Shown piece after piece: positions 43,342-53,271 of a stretch of DNA of 64,000 nucleotides. A program made the position numbers and the translations under genes. This DNA is from Amphibacillus cookii. Its GTDB lineage: Bacteria > Bacillota > Bacilli > Bacillales > Amphibacillaceae. Position 1 is the first letter of the stretch, and the number at the start of each line of letters is the position of its first letter. The notes under the pieces are model-generated. The model was given only the letters and a program-made list of their open reading frames with translations, made no database searches and was not told the DNA's origin. The stretch covers positions 186,001-250,000 of the forward strand of contig NZ_JAFBDS010000007.1 in the NCBI RefSeq assembly GCF_016908375.1, read 5' to 3'.

Positions 43342-44031
43342 ATGGATTTAATTAAAGCAACACAACTGACAAAAAGCTTTAAAGAACATCAAGTGATCAA
43401 ATGTTTGAATGTGAAGATTGAAAAGGGTAAAACCATCGCTCTAATTGGTCCAAATGGTGCAGGTAAATCAACAACAATTGGATTGTTGCTCGGCCTTATT
43501 CCACCAACGAGTGGAACGATCAATCACTGGTGCGAACATTTCAAAGAAAAGGTCGGTGTTCAACTCCAAGCAACGCCTTTTTTTGAAGGCTTTACTGTTG
43601 AAGAAAATCTCCAACTATTTGCTAGCTTTTATCATATCAAATTAGACCAAGTGAAGTTAGAAGAGAAGTTAAAGGCATTTGATTTGTTAGCGATGCGGAA
43701 GAAAAACGCAACACATTTGTCAATTGGTCAACAAAAAAGGCTAGCCATTGCTGTAACAACATTACACAACCCGGAGCTTGTTATTTTAGATGAACCAACA
43801 GCTGGATTAGATCCACAAGCACAAAAAAAGATACGTGATATGCTACTAGAGCTTAAAGGTAAAGGGATGACGATTATGTTCTCTTCACATGATATGGCTG
43901 AAGTGACAAAGATTGCTGACGTTGTTATCTTTCTTAGCCAGGGGGAGATCATAGCTCAAGGTGCACCAGCAGACTTGTTACACGCTCATAACGTTGATCA
44001 TCTTGAAGCCCTATTTTTTCAATTGATTTAA
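43342..44031 (+). CDS. ABC transporter ATP-binding protein
   Basis: This 229-residue ATPase has Walker A GPNGAGKST, signature LSIGQQKRLAIA, Walker B LVILDEPTAGLD and the switch region MFSSHDMAEV. It is short and lacks a regulatory tail. It pairs with the permease gene 19 bases downstream and sits behind a PadR gene, so the three most likely form an inducible drug- or peptide-export operon. AGGAGG lies before the ATG. Confidence 0.88.
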   Translation: MDLIKATQLTKSFKEHQVIKCLNVKIEKGKTIALIGPNGAGKSTTIGLLLGLIPPTSGTINHWCEHFKEKVGVQLQATPFFEGFTVEENLQLFASFYHIKLDQVKLEEKLKAFDLLAMRKKNATHLSIGQQKRLAIAVTTLHNPELVILDEPTAGLDPQAQKKIRDMLLELKGKGMTIMFSSHDMAEVTKIADVVIFLSQGEIIAQGAPADLLHAHNVDHLEALFFQLI

Positions 44032-44050
44032 AAATAAGGAGAGATAATAG

Positions 44051-44761
44051 ATGAAGAAAATTTTCACATTAACCTTAAAAACGACGATGAGAGATATGTA
44101 TTTACTGTTTTGGTCAATTCTGTTACCTGTAATAGGTTTAGTCATCGTTCGGTACTTTTTTGATCATGTGAGTGAATCCCTTTATTTAATTGGTGGTATT
44201 GTTGGAGTCAGTGTTTTGATGTATGCTTTCATGACGACATCATTTCATATTTTGTCGCAACGAAAGAGGGGCGTGTTTCAACTTTTGCACATAACACCGA
44301 TGCCGCTGTGGAAATATATTGTTAGTACGTCAATGGCTCGCGCGATCACAGCAATTTTGTCTGGTGTTTGTATTATCGTAATTGGTTTGCTCATGTTTCA
44401 AGATCGTATTTCATTTAAAACGTTTATGTTATTTATTCCGGTCTTTTTTTTGGCGGCAATTAGTTACGTCATCTTAAGCTTTTTTGTTTCTAGTTTAGCT
44501 AAAAGCGAGGGGCAAATGAGTTTAGTGGCTAATATCATCACTATGCCAATGATTTTCTTGAGCAATGCTTTTTATTCACTTGAATCTGCTCCAAAAATGA
44601 TTCAAACGCTTCAAGTTGTTAATCCATACCAATGGTTTATCAATGGTTTACATGCAGCTATTAATATTGATTTATCAAGCTATTTTATAAGTATGGCACT
44701 GTTAATTGGTTTTGCGCTTTTATCTAGTTTATTAGCCTTAGGGACATTTAAATATGAGTAA
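44051..44761 (+). CDS. ABC-2 type permease
   Basis: This 236-residue integral membrane protein has six hydrophobic segments and the loop QRKRGVFQLLHITPMPLWKYI, plus NPYQWFINGLH near the end, as in ABC-2 drug exporters such as YvfS-like proteins. It is the membrane partner of the preceding ATPase. GGAGAG precedes the ATG. A weak inverted pair (CTAGCT/AGCTAG) after the stop may end transcription. Confidence 0.83.
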   Translation: MKKIFTLTLKTTMRDMYLLFWSILLPVIGLVIVRYFFDHVSESLYLIGGIVGVSVLMYAFMTTSFHILSQRKRGVFQLLHITPMPLWKYIVSTSMARAITAILSGVCIIVIGLLMFQDRISFKTFMLFIPVFFLAAISYVILSFFVSSLAKSEGQMSLVANIITMPMIFLSNAFYSLESAPKMIQTLQVVNPYQWFINGLHAAINIDLSSYFISMALLIGFALLSSLLALGTFKYE

Positions 44762-44883
44762 ACCGCTAGCTTCTATAAGTTAAATACATGGGAGCTAGTA
44801 ACGTAGTTATATCATTGTCATTGTTAAGTGGTCATGTTTTAGGATCTTGTATTCAAAAGTCATTTAGTATAAGAAAATAGAGT

Positions 44884-44911
44884 GTACTTAAATAAAATCT
44901 CTCTCAATTAT
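44884..44911 (+). repeat. 28-base direct repeat, left copy
   Basis: This stretch, starting GTACTTAAATAAAATCTC, differs at two positions from 46830-46857. The right copy continues into a full hairpin while the left copy is cut off by the IS end at about 44913. Confidence 0.7.
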
Positions 44912-44941
44912 GGTGTGCCCCAAAAAGTTAGAGTTTTTATA

Positions 44942-45330
44942 TTAAGCAGCTAATTGGTTGGTGTGAAAGCGGTATTGAACCGGGCTCATGACTGCCAATT
45001 TTTTCTTTATACGGTTGTTATTATAATAAGCAATATATTCTTCAATTTTTCTTCTTGATTTCTCGAACATACAGCGTGTTTCTCCATAATACATCTCTTG
45101 TTTTAATAAGCCAAAAAATTCTCCATTGGTGAATTATCGATACAGTTTTCCTTTTCGTGACATACTTTGGAATACCTTATGATCCTTGAGGGTTTTCACC
45201 CCATTTCCTATGTTGGTAATGCTAGCCTTGATCAGAATGAACAGTTGCCCTGTATTTTGAGTCTTTTACAATCTTAAGAGCTTCAGCGAGAGGTTTAAGC
45301 AGTTTTGTTAGCTTTCCAGTGCGCTATATT
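44942..45330 (-). pseudogene. IS3-family (IS150-group) transposase remnant
   Basis: The minus strand encodes the C-terminal part of an OrfB transposase, ending MSPVQYRFHTNQLAA. Upstream are CMFEKSRRKIEEYIAYYNNN and, in other frames, CIDNSP, SMSRKG and TVHSDQG of the DDE domain. At least two frameshifts (one base lost in a T-run, one A gained) and a TAG in place of Trp break it. The IS end TGTGCCCCAAAAAGTTAG is at about 44913-44931. The upstream half of the element is missing. The protein cannot be functional. Confidence 0.85.
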
Positions 45331-45508
45331 CCAATCTTATTTTTGTAACTACATATTACCTATTTAGGATAGTAATTGTCGTTATAATAATATCTAATTT
45401 TTAAGCTAGCCTTAATATGTGTAAAACATAAAGGCTTGTTAAGTAATTATATAAGCCGTCTCTCCCTAAATTAATTGAGAATAGATTAAGATATAAGGAG
45501 GTGATAAA

Positions 45509-46420
45509 GTGAGAAAAGAAAAAGGCAGAAAAAAAAGTTCATGTTGTTATAAAGAAGTTATCTGCTGCCCAACTGGAAGAAAACTTTGTCCACCTCAAAA
45601 GAGGCCGGAACCTAAGCCAGCTAGAATAATCAGAACAATACCAGGCCCAACAGGTCCAACGGGCCCCACAGGCCCAGCAGGAACCACAGGAGCTACAGGC
45701 CCAATAGGTCCAACAGGCCCAGCAGGAGCAACAGGAGCCACAGGCCCAGCAGGAGCAACAGGAGCCACAGGCCCAGCAGGAGCAACAGGAGCCACAGGCC
45801 CAGCAGGAACCACAGGAGCTACAGGCCCAATAGGTCCAGCAGGAGCCACAGGCCCAGCAGGAGCAACAGGAGCCACAGGCCCAGCAGGAGCAACAGGAGC
45901 AACAGGAGCCACAGGCCCAGCAGGAACCACAGGAGCCACAGGCCCAATAGGTCCAACAGGAGCTACCGGAGCCACAGGCGCGACAGGTCCGACTGGAGTC
46001 ATTGAGTTCGCAGATTTCTTTGCTTTGATGCCACCTGATAACACAGCTACAGTTGCACCTGGTACTGATGTCGATTTTCCGCAGGATGGACCAACAAGTG
46101 GTACGTCAATAGTCCGTGTTGACGATAGTAGCTTTAATCTAGCAGAAATCGGTTTTTATCAGGTGCTATTTCAAGTTAGCGTCACTGAAGCTGGACAGCT
46201 GATTTTGACTCTTGATGGCGCGGATTTAGACTATACCGTAGTTGGACGTGCAACCGGTACTTCTCAAATAGTAGGATTAGCGATTGTAGAAACAACAGCA
46301 ATCAACTCTGTGCTCACTGTTCGTAACCCAGCTGGTAACGCAGCTGCATTAACTATTACCCCTGTTGCTGGAGGAACAAGACCCGTTTCTGCACACCTTG
46401 TTATTACAAGGTTACTGTAA
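45509..46420 (+). CDS. Collagen-like surface protein, BclA/exosporium type
   Basis: This 303-residue protein has three parts. Residues 1-45 are basic with paired cysteines ([10 protein letters not shown]). Residues 46-162 hold 39 uninterrupted Gly-X-Y triplets, mostly GPA, GAT, GTT and GPI, which should form a collagen-like triple helix. Residues 163-303 form a hydrophobic beta-rich domain like the trimeric C-terminal domain of BclA, beginning [18 protein letters not shown]. Such proteins form the hair-like nap on Bacillus spores. Threonines in the triplets could carry sugars. GTG start after AAGGAGGTG. The triplet DNA is built of near-identical 9-27 base units prone to slippage. Confidence 0.85.
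   Translation: MRKEKGRKKSSCCYKEVICCPTGRKLCPPQKRPEPKPARIIRTIPGPTGPTGPTGPAGTTGATGPIGPTGPAGATGATGPAGATGATGPAGATGATGPAGTTGATGPIGPAGATGPAGATGATGPAGATGATGATGPAGTTGATGPIGPTGATGATGATGPTGVIEFADFFALMPPDNTATVAPGTDVDFPQDGPTSGTSIVRVDDSSFNLAEIGFYQVLFQVSVTEAGQLILTLDGADLDYTVVGRATGTSQIVGLAIVETTAINSVLTVRNPAGNAAALTITPVAGGTRPVSAHLVITRLL
45644..45994 (+). repeat. Tandem Gly-X-Y coding repeat
   Basis: Units such as GGCCCAGCAGGAGCAACA alternate with GGAGCCACA and GGCCCAATAGGTCC. Codon choice is nearly fixed within the units, and GC content is far above the surroundings, as expected of recent unit duplication. Confidence 0.9.
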
Positions 46421-46580
46421 GTGAAATCTTGCCATGCATCTCTTTCTAAATAGTGCATCCATTTAGAATCTTAATTAACGGGCAGCTACATCTCCACTGA
46501 ATAAGATTGATTTTTTATGTCTAGCCTTTTTGTTAATTCAAGTATTTTTATGATTATATTAAAGCTAGATTTATATAATT

Positions 46581-46620
46581 TAAGCGTAAAGTCACAGATT
46601 ACAGGCTTTACGCTTTTTAG
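46581..46620 (+). terminator. Terminator of the collagen-like gene
   Basis: AAGCGTAAAG and CTTTACGCTT pair around a 14-base loop, followed by TTTAG. Confidence 0.8.
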
Positions 46621-46673
46621 AATTTACCCGCAATTAATGGCCCGATGAAGTCCTCAGCTCAAAGCTTCACTTT

Positions 46674-46832
46674 GTATTTAAAGAGATACTAAAGTATCAG
46701 GGTCTATTTGACTTAGTAAATGGGTAATGTTGAGACCGTAAGCGATCTGTGAGATTTTAGATTCAATTTGATATCCGCCTTGCGGTTGGAGATCACCATA
46801 TTGTTCGATAAGTTTATTGAGGGCAACTGGTA
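46674..46832 (-). pseudogene. Possible ABC-F protein fragment
   Basis: The minus strand is open for 51 codons and ends in TAA. It includes LNKLIEQYGDLQ and GGYQIESKISQIAYGLNI, which resemble the segment between the first Walker A and signature motif of ABC-F proteins (EQYGDLQ...GGY..ES.I...L.GL.I). No Walker motif is left, and there is no start with a ribosome site. It is probably a relic. The match is from memory and weak. Confidence 0.35.
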
Positions 46833-46880
46833 CTTAAATAAAATCTCCCCCAATTATTATTTTATAATTGGGGGAGATTT
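46830..46880. terminator. Perfect hairpin / bidirectional terminator, right copy of the 28-base repeat
   Basis: AAATCTCCCCCAATTAT and ATAATTGGGGGAGATTT form a perfect 17-bp stem with a TATTTT-type loop. It may end transcription of the acidic-protein gene on the minus strand. Its left half is the right copy of the 28-base direct repeat. Confidence 0.7.
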
Positions 46881-46932
46881 GATAACTGTTTTTTCTAATG
46901 CGCACGGGAAGTATAGACATTCCTTGAATCAT

Positions 46933-48267
46933 TTATGGTCTATAGTATTCTGCTGTTCCTTCTTCGATAAGGCCAACCGATTCTAATTCTAAGATCCACT
47001 CATAAAATTCTTGTTCACTCATCCAAAAGTCTTCATGTGATGCTTCACGATCTTCAATCATTTCAAATAACATTAATTCTTCTTCGGTAAAAGCTGTTTC
47101 ATAATAGTCTTCCATTGCTTCTTCATAATAAGCATCTGCACTAGACGTCAGAAAATCGTCAATAACATATTCAATATCACTCATTAAATACTCAATGTCT
47201 GATTCGGTGAACGGTTCTCGATCTTCCCCATAAAATACATAATCAAGCGCTTGATCATATAAATAAGTCGTATGGGCAGTTACCTCAACTTCAAATAATT
47301 CTAAACCATCGTCTTCACTCATCGTAAAAGTCAAGTCTGTTGCAATAATCAATTCTTGTTCAATTTCAAAAGCTACTTCTAATTCAAAATCTATTTCTTC
47401 GAAAGCTACCTTTAACTCATCAATTGAGTCGATTACCTCATTAATATCTCCATAAGCCTCTTCATAGCGAGTTAACAATTGATCGTGATCAGCCAATTCG
47501 TTAATTGCATGTTCATATGCTTGAAGAAATAGATGTTGGTTTACAGTTAAAGTAATCTGATCATCTGATTCCGTAATCACTTCCTCTTTAGCAAAGAATT
47601 TAAGCATTTGTTCAAAGAAAAACTGATCAACTTCTTCATCATAGCCATAATCATAATTTTCATCATTCAATGTATCTGTGTATTTTTTCCCGCCAATGGC
47701 CTCTTCTACAGTTGCGATGACGAGATTTATTAATTCATCATACATTTCTTGTTCTTCAGTCATAATATAAGCATCAGTAACGTTCTCATCGCCTTCTACA
47801 AGATTAATCAAATCTTTTAAAAGCGTTGCATATGGATCTAAATCCATCGCCACCTCATCGTTGGATTGATCAATGTAAATGTTTAAAGGAATGGACAAGT
47901 TGAACGTTGGTCCGTCTATTGAAGTTGCAATTTCAGTATTAGTAGACAATTCAATAATATCATTTTCATTGTCAACCAGAACGGTGCTTGTTCCGGTTAA
48001 CTCGTTGAAACTTTCAACTGCGGATTCCATGTCAAAATCAAGAAAGCCACCATTATAAAGGCTATCATTGCTTTCTCTACTTTCAAAATTTAATGTCATG
48101 TCAAAAGTACTCTCAGCCGTTACGGTTGAGGCATTAATAGATTTACCTAAAGCTTGAGCTAGCTTAACTTCAGGTGAAGACGAAAGCGTGTAAAATAATA
48201 TGCCTGCTACGGCTAATAATGCTAAACTACTAAAAATTAAACCTACTTTTACCTTTTTCTTTTCCAT
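46933..48267 (-). CDS. Acidic membrane-anchored protein of unknown function
   Basis: I do not recognise this 444-residue protein. It has a basic start (MEKKKVKVG), one hydrophobic segment (LIFSSLALLAVAGILFYTL, about 10-28) and then an outside domain very rich in Asp and Glu, with repeated beta-strand-like stretches (ESTFDMTLNFES, LSIPLNIYIDQ, FELEVAFEIEQELIIATDLTF). The layout resembles extracellular DUF-type proteins of Bacillaceae with a two-fold LolA-like or DUF6583-like beta domain, but that is a guess. The strong negative charge suits a cell surface in salty medium. It stands alone. Confidence 0.7.
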   Translation of the reverse strand: MEKKKVKVGLIFSSLALLAVAGILFYTLSSSPEVKLAQALGKSINASTVTAESTFDMTLNFESRESNDSLYNGGFLDFDMESAVESFNELTGTSTVLVDNENDIIELSTNTEIATSIDGPTFNLSIPLNIYIDQSNDEVAMDLDPYATLLKDLINLVEGDENVTDAYIMTEEQEMYDELINLVIATVEEAIGGKKYTDTLNDENYDYGYDEEVDQFFFEQMLKFFAKEEVITESDDQITLTVNQHLFLQAYEHAINELADHDQLLTRYEEAYGDINEVIDSIDELKVAFEEIDFELEVAFEIEQELIIATDLTFTMSEDDGLELFEVEVTAHTTYLYDQALDYVFYGEDREPFTESDIEYLMSDIEYVIDDFLTSSADAYYEEAMEDYYETAFTEEELMLFEMIEDREASHEDFWMSEQEFYEWILELESVGLIEEGTAEYYRP

Positions 48268-48616
48268 AGTTATTATCCATCCTTATCTGTAAAAATATTG
48301 TATAAATTCCTTTCATATTATCTCATAATTTCGTTAGTCATCTTGACGCATTTATTTCTAGATATTTCGCCTTAAAAAAGATGATAATAATTGTGGTTAT
48401 TTGTCAAAAGAAGTTGATATAAAGAGATTGATCAACCATCTAATTCGTTTGTTTGATAGCGTATTTTAAAAGTACTCGCTCCTATTTTATAGTCTTTTTA
48501 TCCTAGTTAATCATTGGTGAAAGTGAGATTTGATTGTTTTTACAAAGGAAAAAGGAAAATCAACTTAGTATTATTGGAACTATATTGAAAAAAAGAACGA
48601 TATATAGACTAGTGAC

Positions 48617-48877
48617 AGCTTTCGATAACCGTCCGTAATATCCTCCTCAAAATAAAGGGTAAAGCAAATCGATTGAGGTGGATGATAACGGACGCTAACG
48701 GCCTGATACCCATCAGTGGGTGGGTAAGCTCGTAGACTAAAACCGCCAAAGGATGACAGACTAAGACCGCCACGTCCTTAAGAAGGATTACAGACTAAGG
48801 TCGCCACGTCCTGTGGCAACGTCTGCATGACCTACATCCTGTAGCCCTCCGTCCGCGGATTGCAGGTTCGTTTTATA
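48617..48877 (+). repeat. Dispersed two-hairpin repeat, copy 13 (long variant)
   Basis: The left end is altered (CTTTCGATAACCGTCCG). Hairpin 1 has CCTCCTCAA with TTGAGGTGG. The long loop carries GACAGACTAAGACCGCCACG, GCCACGTCCTGTGGC (48803-48817) and CTACATCCTGTAG (48832-48844). It ends GATTGCAGGTTCGTTTTAT. Together with copy 14 it fills most of a 926-base gap that holds no gene. Confidence 0.9.
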
Positions 48878-49006
48878 GATACTCATTTCAACATTAAGGT
48901 GGTTTTAGCTAAAAAGATAATTGACTATATATGAAAGTTAAGCTATTTTCTTGTGAAAATTCAACTTCATAGGTATAATGAAGTTTAAATTTTTTGAGTC
49001 TTCTCT

Positions 49007-49153
49007 GTACCACAGGTAACCGCCCGCTTCAAAATAGAGAGCAGAGGTTAATCTATAAAGGTGGGCGCAACGGACGCTAATGTCCTGATTCGCTCAACTA
49101 ACAATCAGTGGGCAAAAAACGAAACCGTCCACTAATTGAAGTTTCGTTTTATG
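49007..49153 (+). repeat. Dispersed two-hairpin repeat, copy 14
   Basis: It starts GTACCACAGGTAACCGCCCG and ends TTGAAGTTTCGTTTTATG. Hairpin 2 keeps CAATCAGTGG with CCACTAATTG. It lies 130 bases after copy 13 in the same orientation and just ahead of the ABC exporter gene. Confidence 0.9.
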
Positions 49154-49193
49154 TAAGTGAGGTTCGAAGGTTAATAAAGAGGGGGAATTTCTA

Positions 49194-50903
49194 TTGTTAA
49201 GACGTTTTTTTGCTTATTACAAGCCTTACAAAGGTTTATTTTTTTTAGATTTCATATCAGCTATTTTCGTTGGTTTACTAGAATTAGCTTTTCCACTAGC
49301 TGTTAATTATGTTATCGATCAATTATTACCAGCTGGTGAGTGGAGTGTTATCTTATGGGCATCACTAGGATTACTGGCTATTTATGTTCTAAATACGGGG
49401 CTTCATTTTATTGTGACATACTGGGGGCATATGCTAGGTATTAATATTGAAACAGATATGCGCAGTAAATTGTTTAAGCATATGCAGCAGCTATCATTTG
49501 GTTATTATGATAATAATAAGACAGGACACTCGATTTCCAGATTGACAAAAGATTTAGAAGAAATAGGTGAAGTGGCTCACCATGGACCTGAAGATGTATT
49601 TGTGGCGTTAATGACTTTGATCGGTTCCTTTATCATTATGATGTCGATTGATTTTCAACTCGCCTTAATTATTTTCACAGTCGTTCCATTGATTGTTATA
49701 TTTGCGATTCATTTTAATAAAAAGATGACGCAAACATTTAGACGTATGTTTCACGATGTAGCAGATATTAATGCACGTGTGGAAGATAGCATTGGTGGAA
49801 TTCGTGTTGTAAAAGCTTTTGCTAATGAGGCGCATGAACAAAAGCAATTTGGTGAGAATAATAGTCAATATCGTCGAACGAAACTAACATCCTATAAGAT
49901 TATGGCTCAAAACGTGACAGCGAATTATATGTTAATGCGCTTAATTACTTTATCTGCTCTTATGTTTGGATCGTACTTTGTGATTGGAGCAGATCTAAGC
50001 CACGGGGAATTTGTCGCCTTTATTTTGTTGACTAATATTTTAATTAATCCGATTCAAAAAATTAATGCAGTAATTGAAAGTTATCCAAAGGGATTTGCAG
50101 GTTTCAAGCGCTATACTGAGGTGCTGGATACCGAACCGGAGATTCAAGATGCTGAGGACGCCATTGATTTAGACATGCTTGGAGAGATCAAGTATCAGCA
50201 AGTTGATTTTGGTTATCAAGGTTTAGAAAAAGTTTTAAATAAGATTGATTTAACGATTTCGCCAGGAGAAACGATTGCATTTGTTGGACCTTCAGGTGCA
50301 GGTAAAACGACGTTATGCAGTTTATTGCCTCGATTTTATGAAGTGACAGGTGGTGCAATTACCATTGATGGTGTTGATATTCGCCATATTAAGCAAGCAT
50401 CATTACGAAGCCAAATTGGTATTGTCCAACAGGATGTCTTTCTCTTTTCGGGGACAATTAGAGAAAATATTGCATATGGAAAATTGGATGCGACGGATGA
50501 AGAAATCATAGCGGCCGCAAAGAAAGCGCGCTTAGATGATTTTATTCAAATGCAACCCGAAGGGCTTGAAACGGTGATTGGAGAACGTGGTGTGAAATTA
50601 TCTGGTGGTCAAAAGCAACGTTTGTCGATTGCCCGAATGTTTTTAAAAAATCCGCCCATATTAATTTTAGATGAAGCGACGTCTGCGCTTGATACAGAAA
50701 CAGAAATCGCTATTCAAAAATCTTTAGAAGAATTGGCACAAGGAAGAACAACGCTTGTCATCGCCCACCGCTTAGCAACGATCAAACATGCCGATCGTAT
50801 TGTGGTGGTCACGAAAAATGGCATCGAAGAACAAGGTTCACACCAACAATTAATTGAACAAGATGGTGCCTATAGTCGTCTACATCAAGCTCAATTTATT
50901 TAA
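49194..50903 (+). CDS. Type I ABC exporter (fused membrane and ATPase domains)
   Basis: This 569-residue half-transporter works as a dimer. The first 310 residues hold six transmembrane helices, and the ATPase domain follows with Walker A GPSGAGKTT, Q-loop IVQQDVFLFSG, signature LSGGQKQR, Walker B ILILDEATSALD and AHRLAT. It resembles MsbA/LmrA/YfiB-type multidrug or lipid exporters. With no partner gene it is probably a homodimer. The start is TTG, 8 bases after GGGGG. Repeat copies 13 and 14 lie upstream. Confidence 0.9.
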   Translation: MLRRFFAYYKPYKGLFFLDFISAIFVGLLELAFPLAVNYVIDQLLPAGEWSVILWASLGLLAIYVLNTGLHFIVTYWGHMLGINIETDMRSKLFKHMQQLSFGYYDNNKTGHSISRLTKDLEEIGEVAHHGPEDVFVALMTLIGSFIIMMSIDFQLALIIFTVVPLIVIFAIHFNKKMTQTFRRMFHDVADINARVEDSIGGIRVVKAFANEAHEQKQFGENNSQYRRTKLTSYKIMAQNVTANYMLMRLITLSALMFGSYFVIGADLSHGEFVAFILLTNILINPIQKINAVIESYPKGFAGFKRYTEVLDTEPEIQDAEDAIDLDMLGEIKYQQVDFGYQGLEKVLNKIDLTISPGETIAFVGPSGAGKTTLCSLLPRFYEVTGGAITIDGVDIRHIKQASLRSQIGIVQQDVFLFSGTIRENIAYGKLDATDEEIIAAAKKARLDDFIQMQPEGLETVIGERGVKLSGGQKQRLSIARMFLKNPPILILDEATSALDTETEIAIQKSLEELAQGRTTLVIAHRLATIKHADRIVVVTKNGIEEQGSHQQLIEQDGAYSRLHQAQFI

Positions 50904-50906
50904 ATC

Positions 50907-50945
50907 GAACCGGGTAACTGTAACGACAGTTACCCGGTTTTTCGT
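50907..50945 (+). terminator. Terminator of the ABC exporter gene
   Basis: AACCGGGTAACTG pairs perfectly with CAGTTACCCGGTT around TAACGA, followed by TTTCG. The following gap up to 51203 holds only the next gene's leader. Confidence 0.9.
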
Positions 50946-51151
50946 TATTTAATATTTACTTTTTGTTGACAACAATCGCTATGCTTCAAGGCACGTCTTA
51001 AGCACCACACCTTCCTTGTGATAAGTGTTATTTAATAGCTTTCTAGCTTATTCGCATGTAGGGAGATTTAATAGAAAATATAGTTAGCGCTAAAATGGAA
51101 TGTTTTTCAAAGAATGTTTATGATGATTTATATTCACAAAAGTCGAATTTT

Positions 51152-51159
51152 GTCGATAT
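51152..51159 (+). promoter_or_regulatory. Possible sigma-D -10 box for the chemoreceptor gene
   Basis: GTCGATAT is one base from the sigma-D -10 consensus GCCGATAT, 45 bases upstream of the start. No good TAAA -35 is seen, so support is weak. Confidence 0.35.
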
Positions 51160-51203
51160 TTTAAGGGTAAGCAAAATAATTTATTTTAGAAAGAGGGGAC
51201 AAG

Positions 51204-53246
51204 ATGAGAAAGACTAGTATTAGAAAAAAGATTTTAATCTTTATTCCCGTGGTTATCATAGGTATGCTCGTACTGTCTATCCTTAGTTATAAATTCTCAG
51301 AACAGGAATTGGAACAACAAATTGCTGAGAAGATGGATTATTTATCAAATGACATTGTTCACTTTACTGATACGCAATTAGTCAGTCATCAAAGGTTGGG
51401 GGATTCGATGGGGGCGTTGGCATCAACGATAGGAACGAATTTAACCCATGACGAGTATGCAGATGTATTTGAACAGTTTCTTGTATTAAATGAAGATACT
51501 TATGGGATCGGTGTTTGGTTCGAACCGTATAGCTATCATGAAGACGTCGAATATTTTGGCCCTTATAGTTATAAAGAGCAAGATCAAATAATTTTTACTG
51601 ATGAATTTGAAGATCCAGACTATGATTATCCGTCACATGATTGGTATCTAGCTGGTGCGGATACAGGTGAAGTTTCATGGACCTTACCATATTTTTCTGA
51701 AGTTCTAGGGACAAGCTTAATTACAACAAGTATTCCTTTTTATCAAGAGAACGGTGAATTGTTAGGGATAATTTCAAGTGAAATTGATATTGGCCAGTTA
51801 CAACAATTCATCGCAAGTATTGATACAGGTACTTCAGGTGAGGCGTTCTTATTAGCAGACGACCAATCCTTTATCGTTCATCCTGATGGTAATGATGGCG
51901 TGGGGAGAAGTTTGGCTGATGATTCTCAGCTTGCTTCCTTGATGGATGCGCTGAACGGTCAAGAATCAGGTGTTCACCAAACGGAGTTGGATGCTGGTGA
52001 TGCGCATATTTATTATCAACATATCCCGAGGACTAATTGGACGTTAGGGCTAATTATTCCAGATCAAGAAGCTTATGCATCGTTAAATCAGTTGCTAGTA
52101 CAAATGGTTGTCATTACAGTTGTTATTATTATTCTTTTTATTATTATAGCGATTATTCTTTCTAATCGAATCACAAAACCTGTCCAACGTTTGAATGAAA
52201 AAGTTAGTCATGTTGCGGCGGGTGACTTATCGGTTTATATCAAGCCAACGACATCAGACGAGATTGGGGAACTAACGGGTAACTTTAATGAAATGGTCAA
52301 AAACATCCGGGGATTAGTCGGATCAGTGCATACGTCTGTTCATACGGTTTCAGGTGCAACAGAGCAGTTGAGTGCTGTGTCAGAACAAACGACTGCTTCT
52401 AGTGAGGAAATTAGCCGCGCCATGAATCAAGTGTCGCAAGGAACGAGTGAAGCAGCCGATTTCGCCGAACAAACCAATCAGCAAACGGTTCACTTATCAG
52501 AGCAATTAACGAATCTCGTTAAACAAACCGACCAATTAAAGCAGTATTCAAATGAAGTTGCAGATATTAATACGCGAGGCCTGGATCAAATGGGAACGTT
52601 AAAATCTGGAGCGAATCAATCTCTTCAAGTCGTTAATGAGATTGGTACTGTAGTGAATAATTTGTCAACTCAAATTGTCGAGATCGGTACGATTGTAAAT
52701 ACGATTAGTGATATCTCTGAACAAACCAATTTACTGGCATTAAATGCGTCTATTGAAGCCGCGCGTGCAGGTGAACAAGGGAAAGGTTTCGCAGTGGTAG
52801 CTGAAGAAGTGCGTAAGCTAGCAGAGCAAACCTCTGGTGCAACAACGAACATATCTGAAATGATTCAGAGCATTCAAAAGGTTTCAAATGAAGCCGTCAA
52901 TCAAATTGCTACGACACAAGATATTACGTCTCAACAAAATCAAGTAGCAGAAGAATCTTCGCAATTATTCGAGGACATCTCAGAACAGAATCAGCGTATG
53001 GTTAATGCGATTAATACAATAGGTGAGGATCTTAATCAAATTGATCAATACAAGGAAAATGTCGTTGAATCCATTAGCAATATTGCTTCAATTCTTCAAC
53101 AAACAGCTGCTTCAAGTGAACAAGTAGATGCATCTGCTTCTGAACAATTGGAAGCATTAAAAACAGTGACGGAATCAGCAGAAAGTCTTCAGGCATCAGG
53201 TGAAGCATTAGAAAAACAAATGAAGCAATTTAAAATAGAAGAATAG
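51204..53246 (+). CDS. Methyl-accepting chemotaxis protein with dCache sensor
   Basis: This 680-residue membrane receptor feeds signals to CheA/CheW. It has a transmembrane segment at about 11-28, an extracellular double-Cache domain (about 35-295, with [20 protein letters not shown] and [14 protein letters not shown] near residue 150), a second membrane helix around 300-320 and a HAMP domain with [14 protein letters not shown]. The signalling tip [20 protein letters not shown] and [12 protein letters not shown] follow. The DWYLAG-type motif suits binding of amino acids or related small molecules. GAGGGG lies before the ATG. Confidence 0.93.
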   Translation: MRKTSIRKKILIFIPVVIIGMLVLSILSYKFSEQELEQQIAEKMDYLSNDIVHFTDTQLVSHQRLGDSMGALASTIGTNLTHDEYADVFEQFLVLNEDTYGIGVWFEPYSYHEDVEYFGPYSYKEQDQIIFTDEFEDPDYDYPSHDWYLAGADTGEVSWTLPYFSEVLGTSLITTSIPFYQENGELLGIISSEIDIGQLQQFIASIDTGTSGEAFLLADDQSFIVHPDGNDGVGRSLADDSQLASLMDALNGQESGVHQTELDAGDAHIYYQHIPRTNWTLGLIIPDQEAYASLNQLLVQMVVITVVIIILFIIIAIILSNRITKPVQRLNEKVSHVAAGDLSVYIKPTTSDEIGELTGNFNEMVKNIRGLVGSVHTSVHTVSGATEQLSAVSEQTTASSEEISRAMNQVSQGTSEAADFAEQTNQQTVHLSEQLTNLVKQTDQLKQYSNEVADINTRGLDQMGTLKSGANQSLQVVNEIGTVVNNLSTQIVEIGTIVNTISDISEQTNLLALNASIEAARAGEQGKGFAVVAEEVRKLAEQTSGATTNISEMIQSIQKVSNEAVNQIATTQDITSQQNQVAEESSQLFEDISEQNQRMVNAINTIGEDLNQIDQYKENVVESISNIASILQQTAASSEQVDASASEQLEALKTVTESAESLQASGEALEKQMKQFKIEE

Positions 53247-53271
53247 GCATGAAGAAGGGTTGTATACTATT

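Noticed and set aside
45595-46044. Long open frame antisense to the collagen-like gene, rich in Pro, Val, Ala and Gly
   Set aside because: It is the mirror of the Gly-X-Y triplets on the other strand; it has no ribosome site and the sense protein has clear domain structure.
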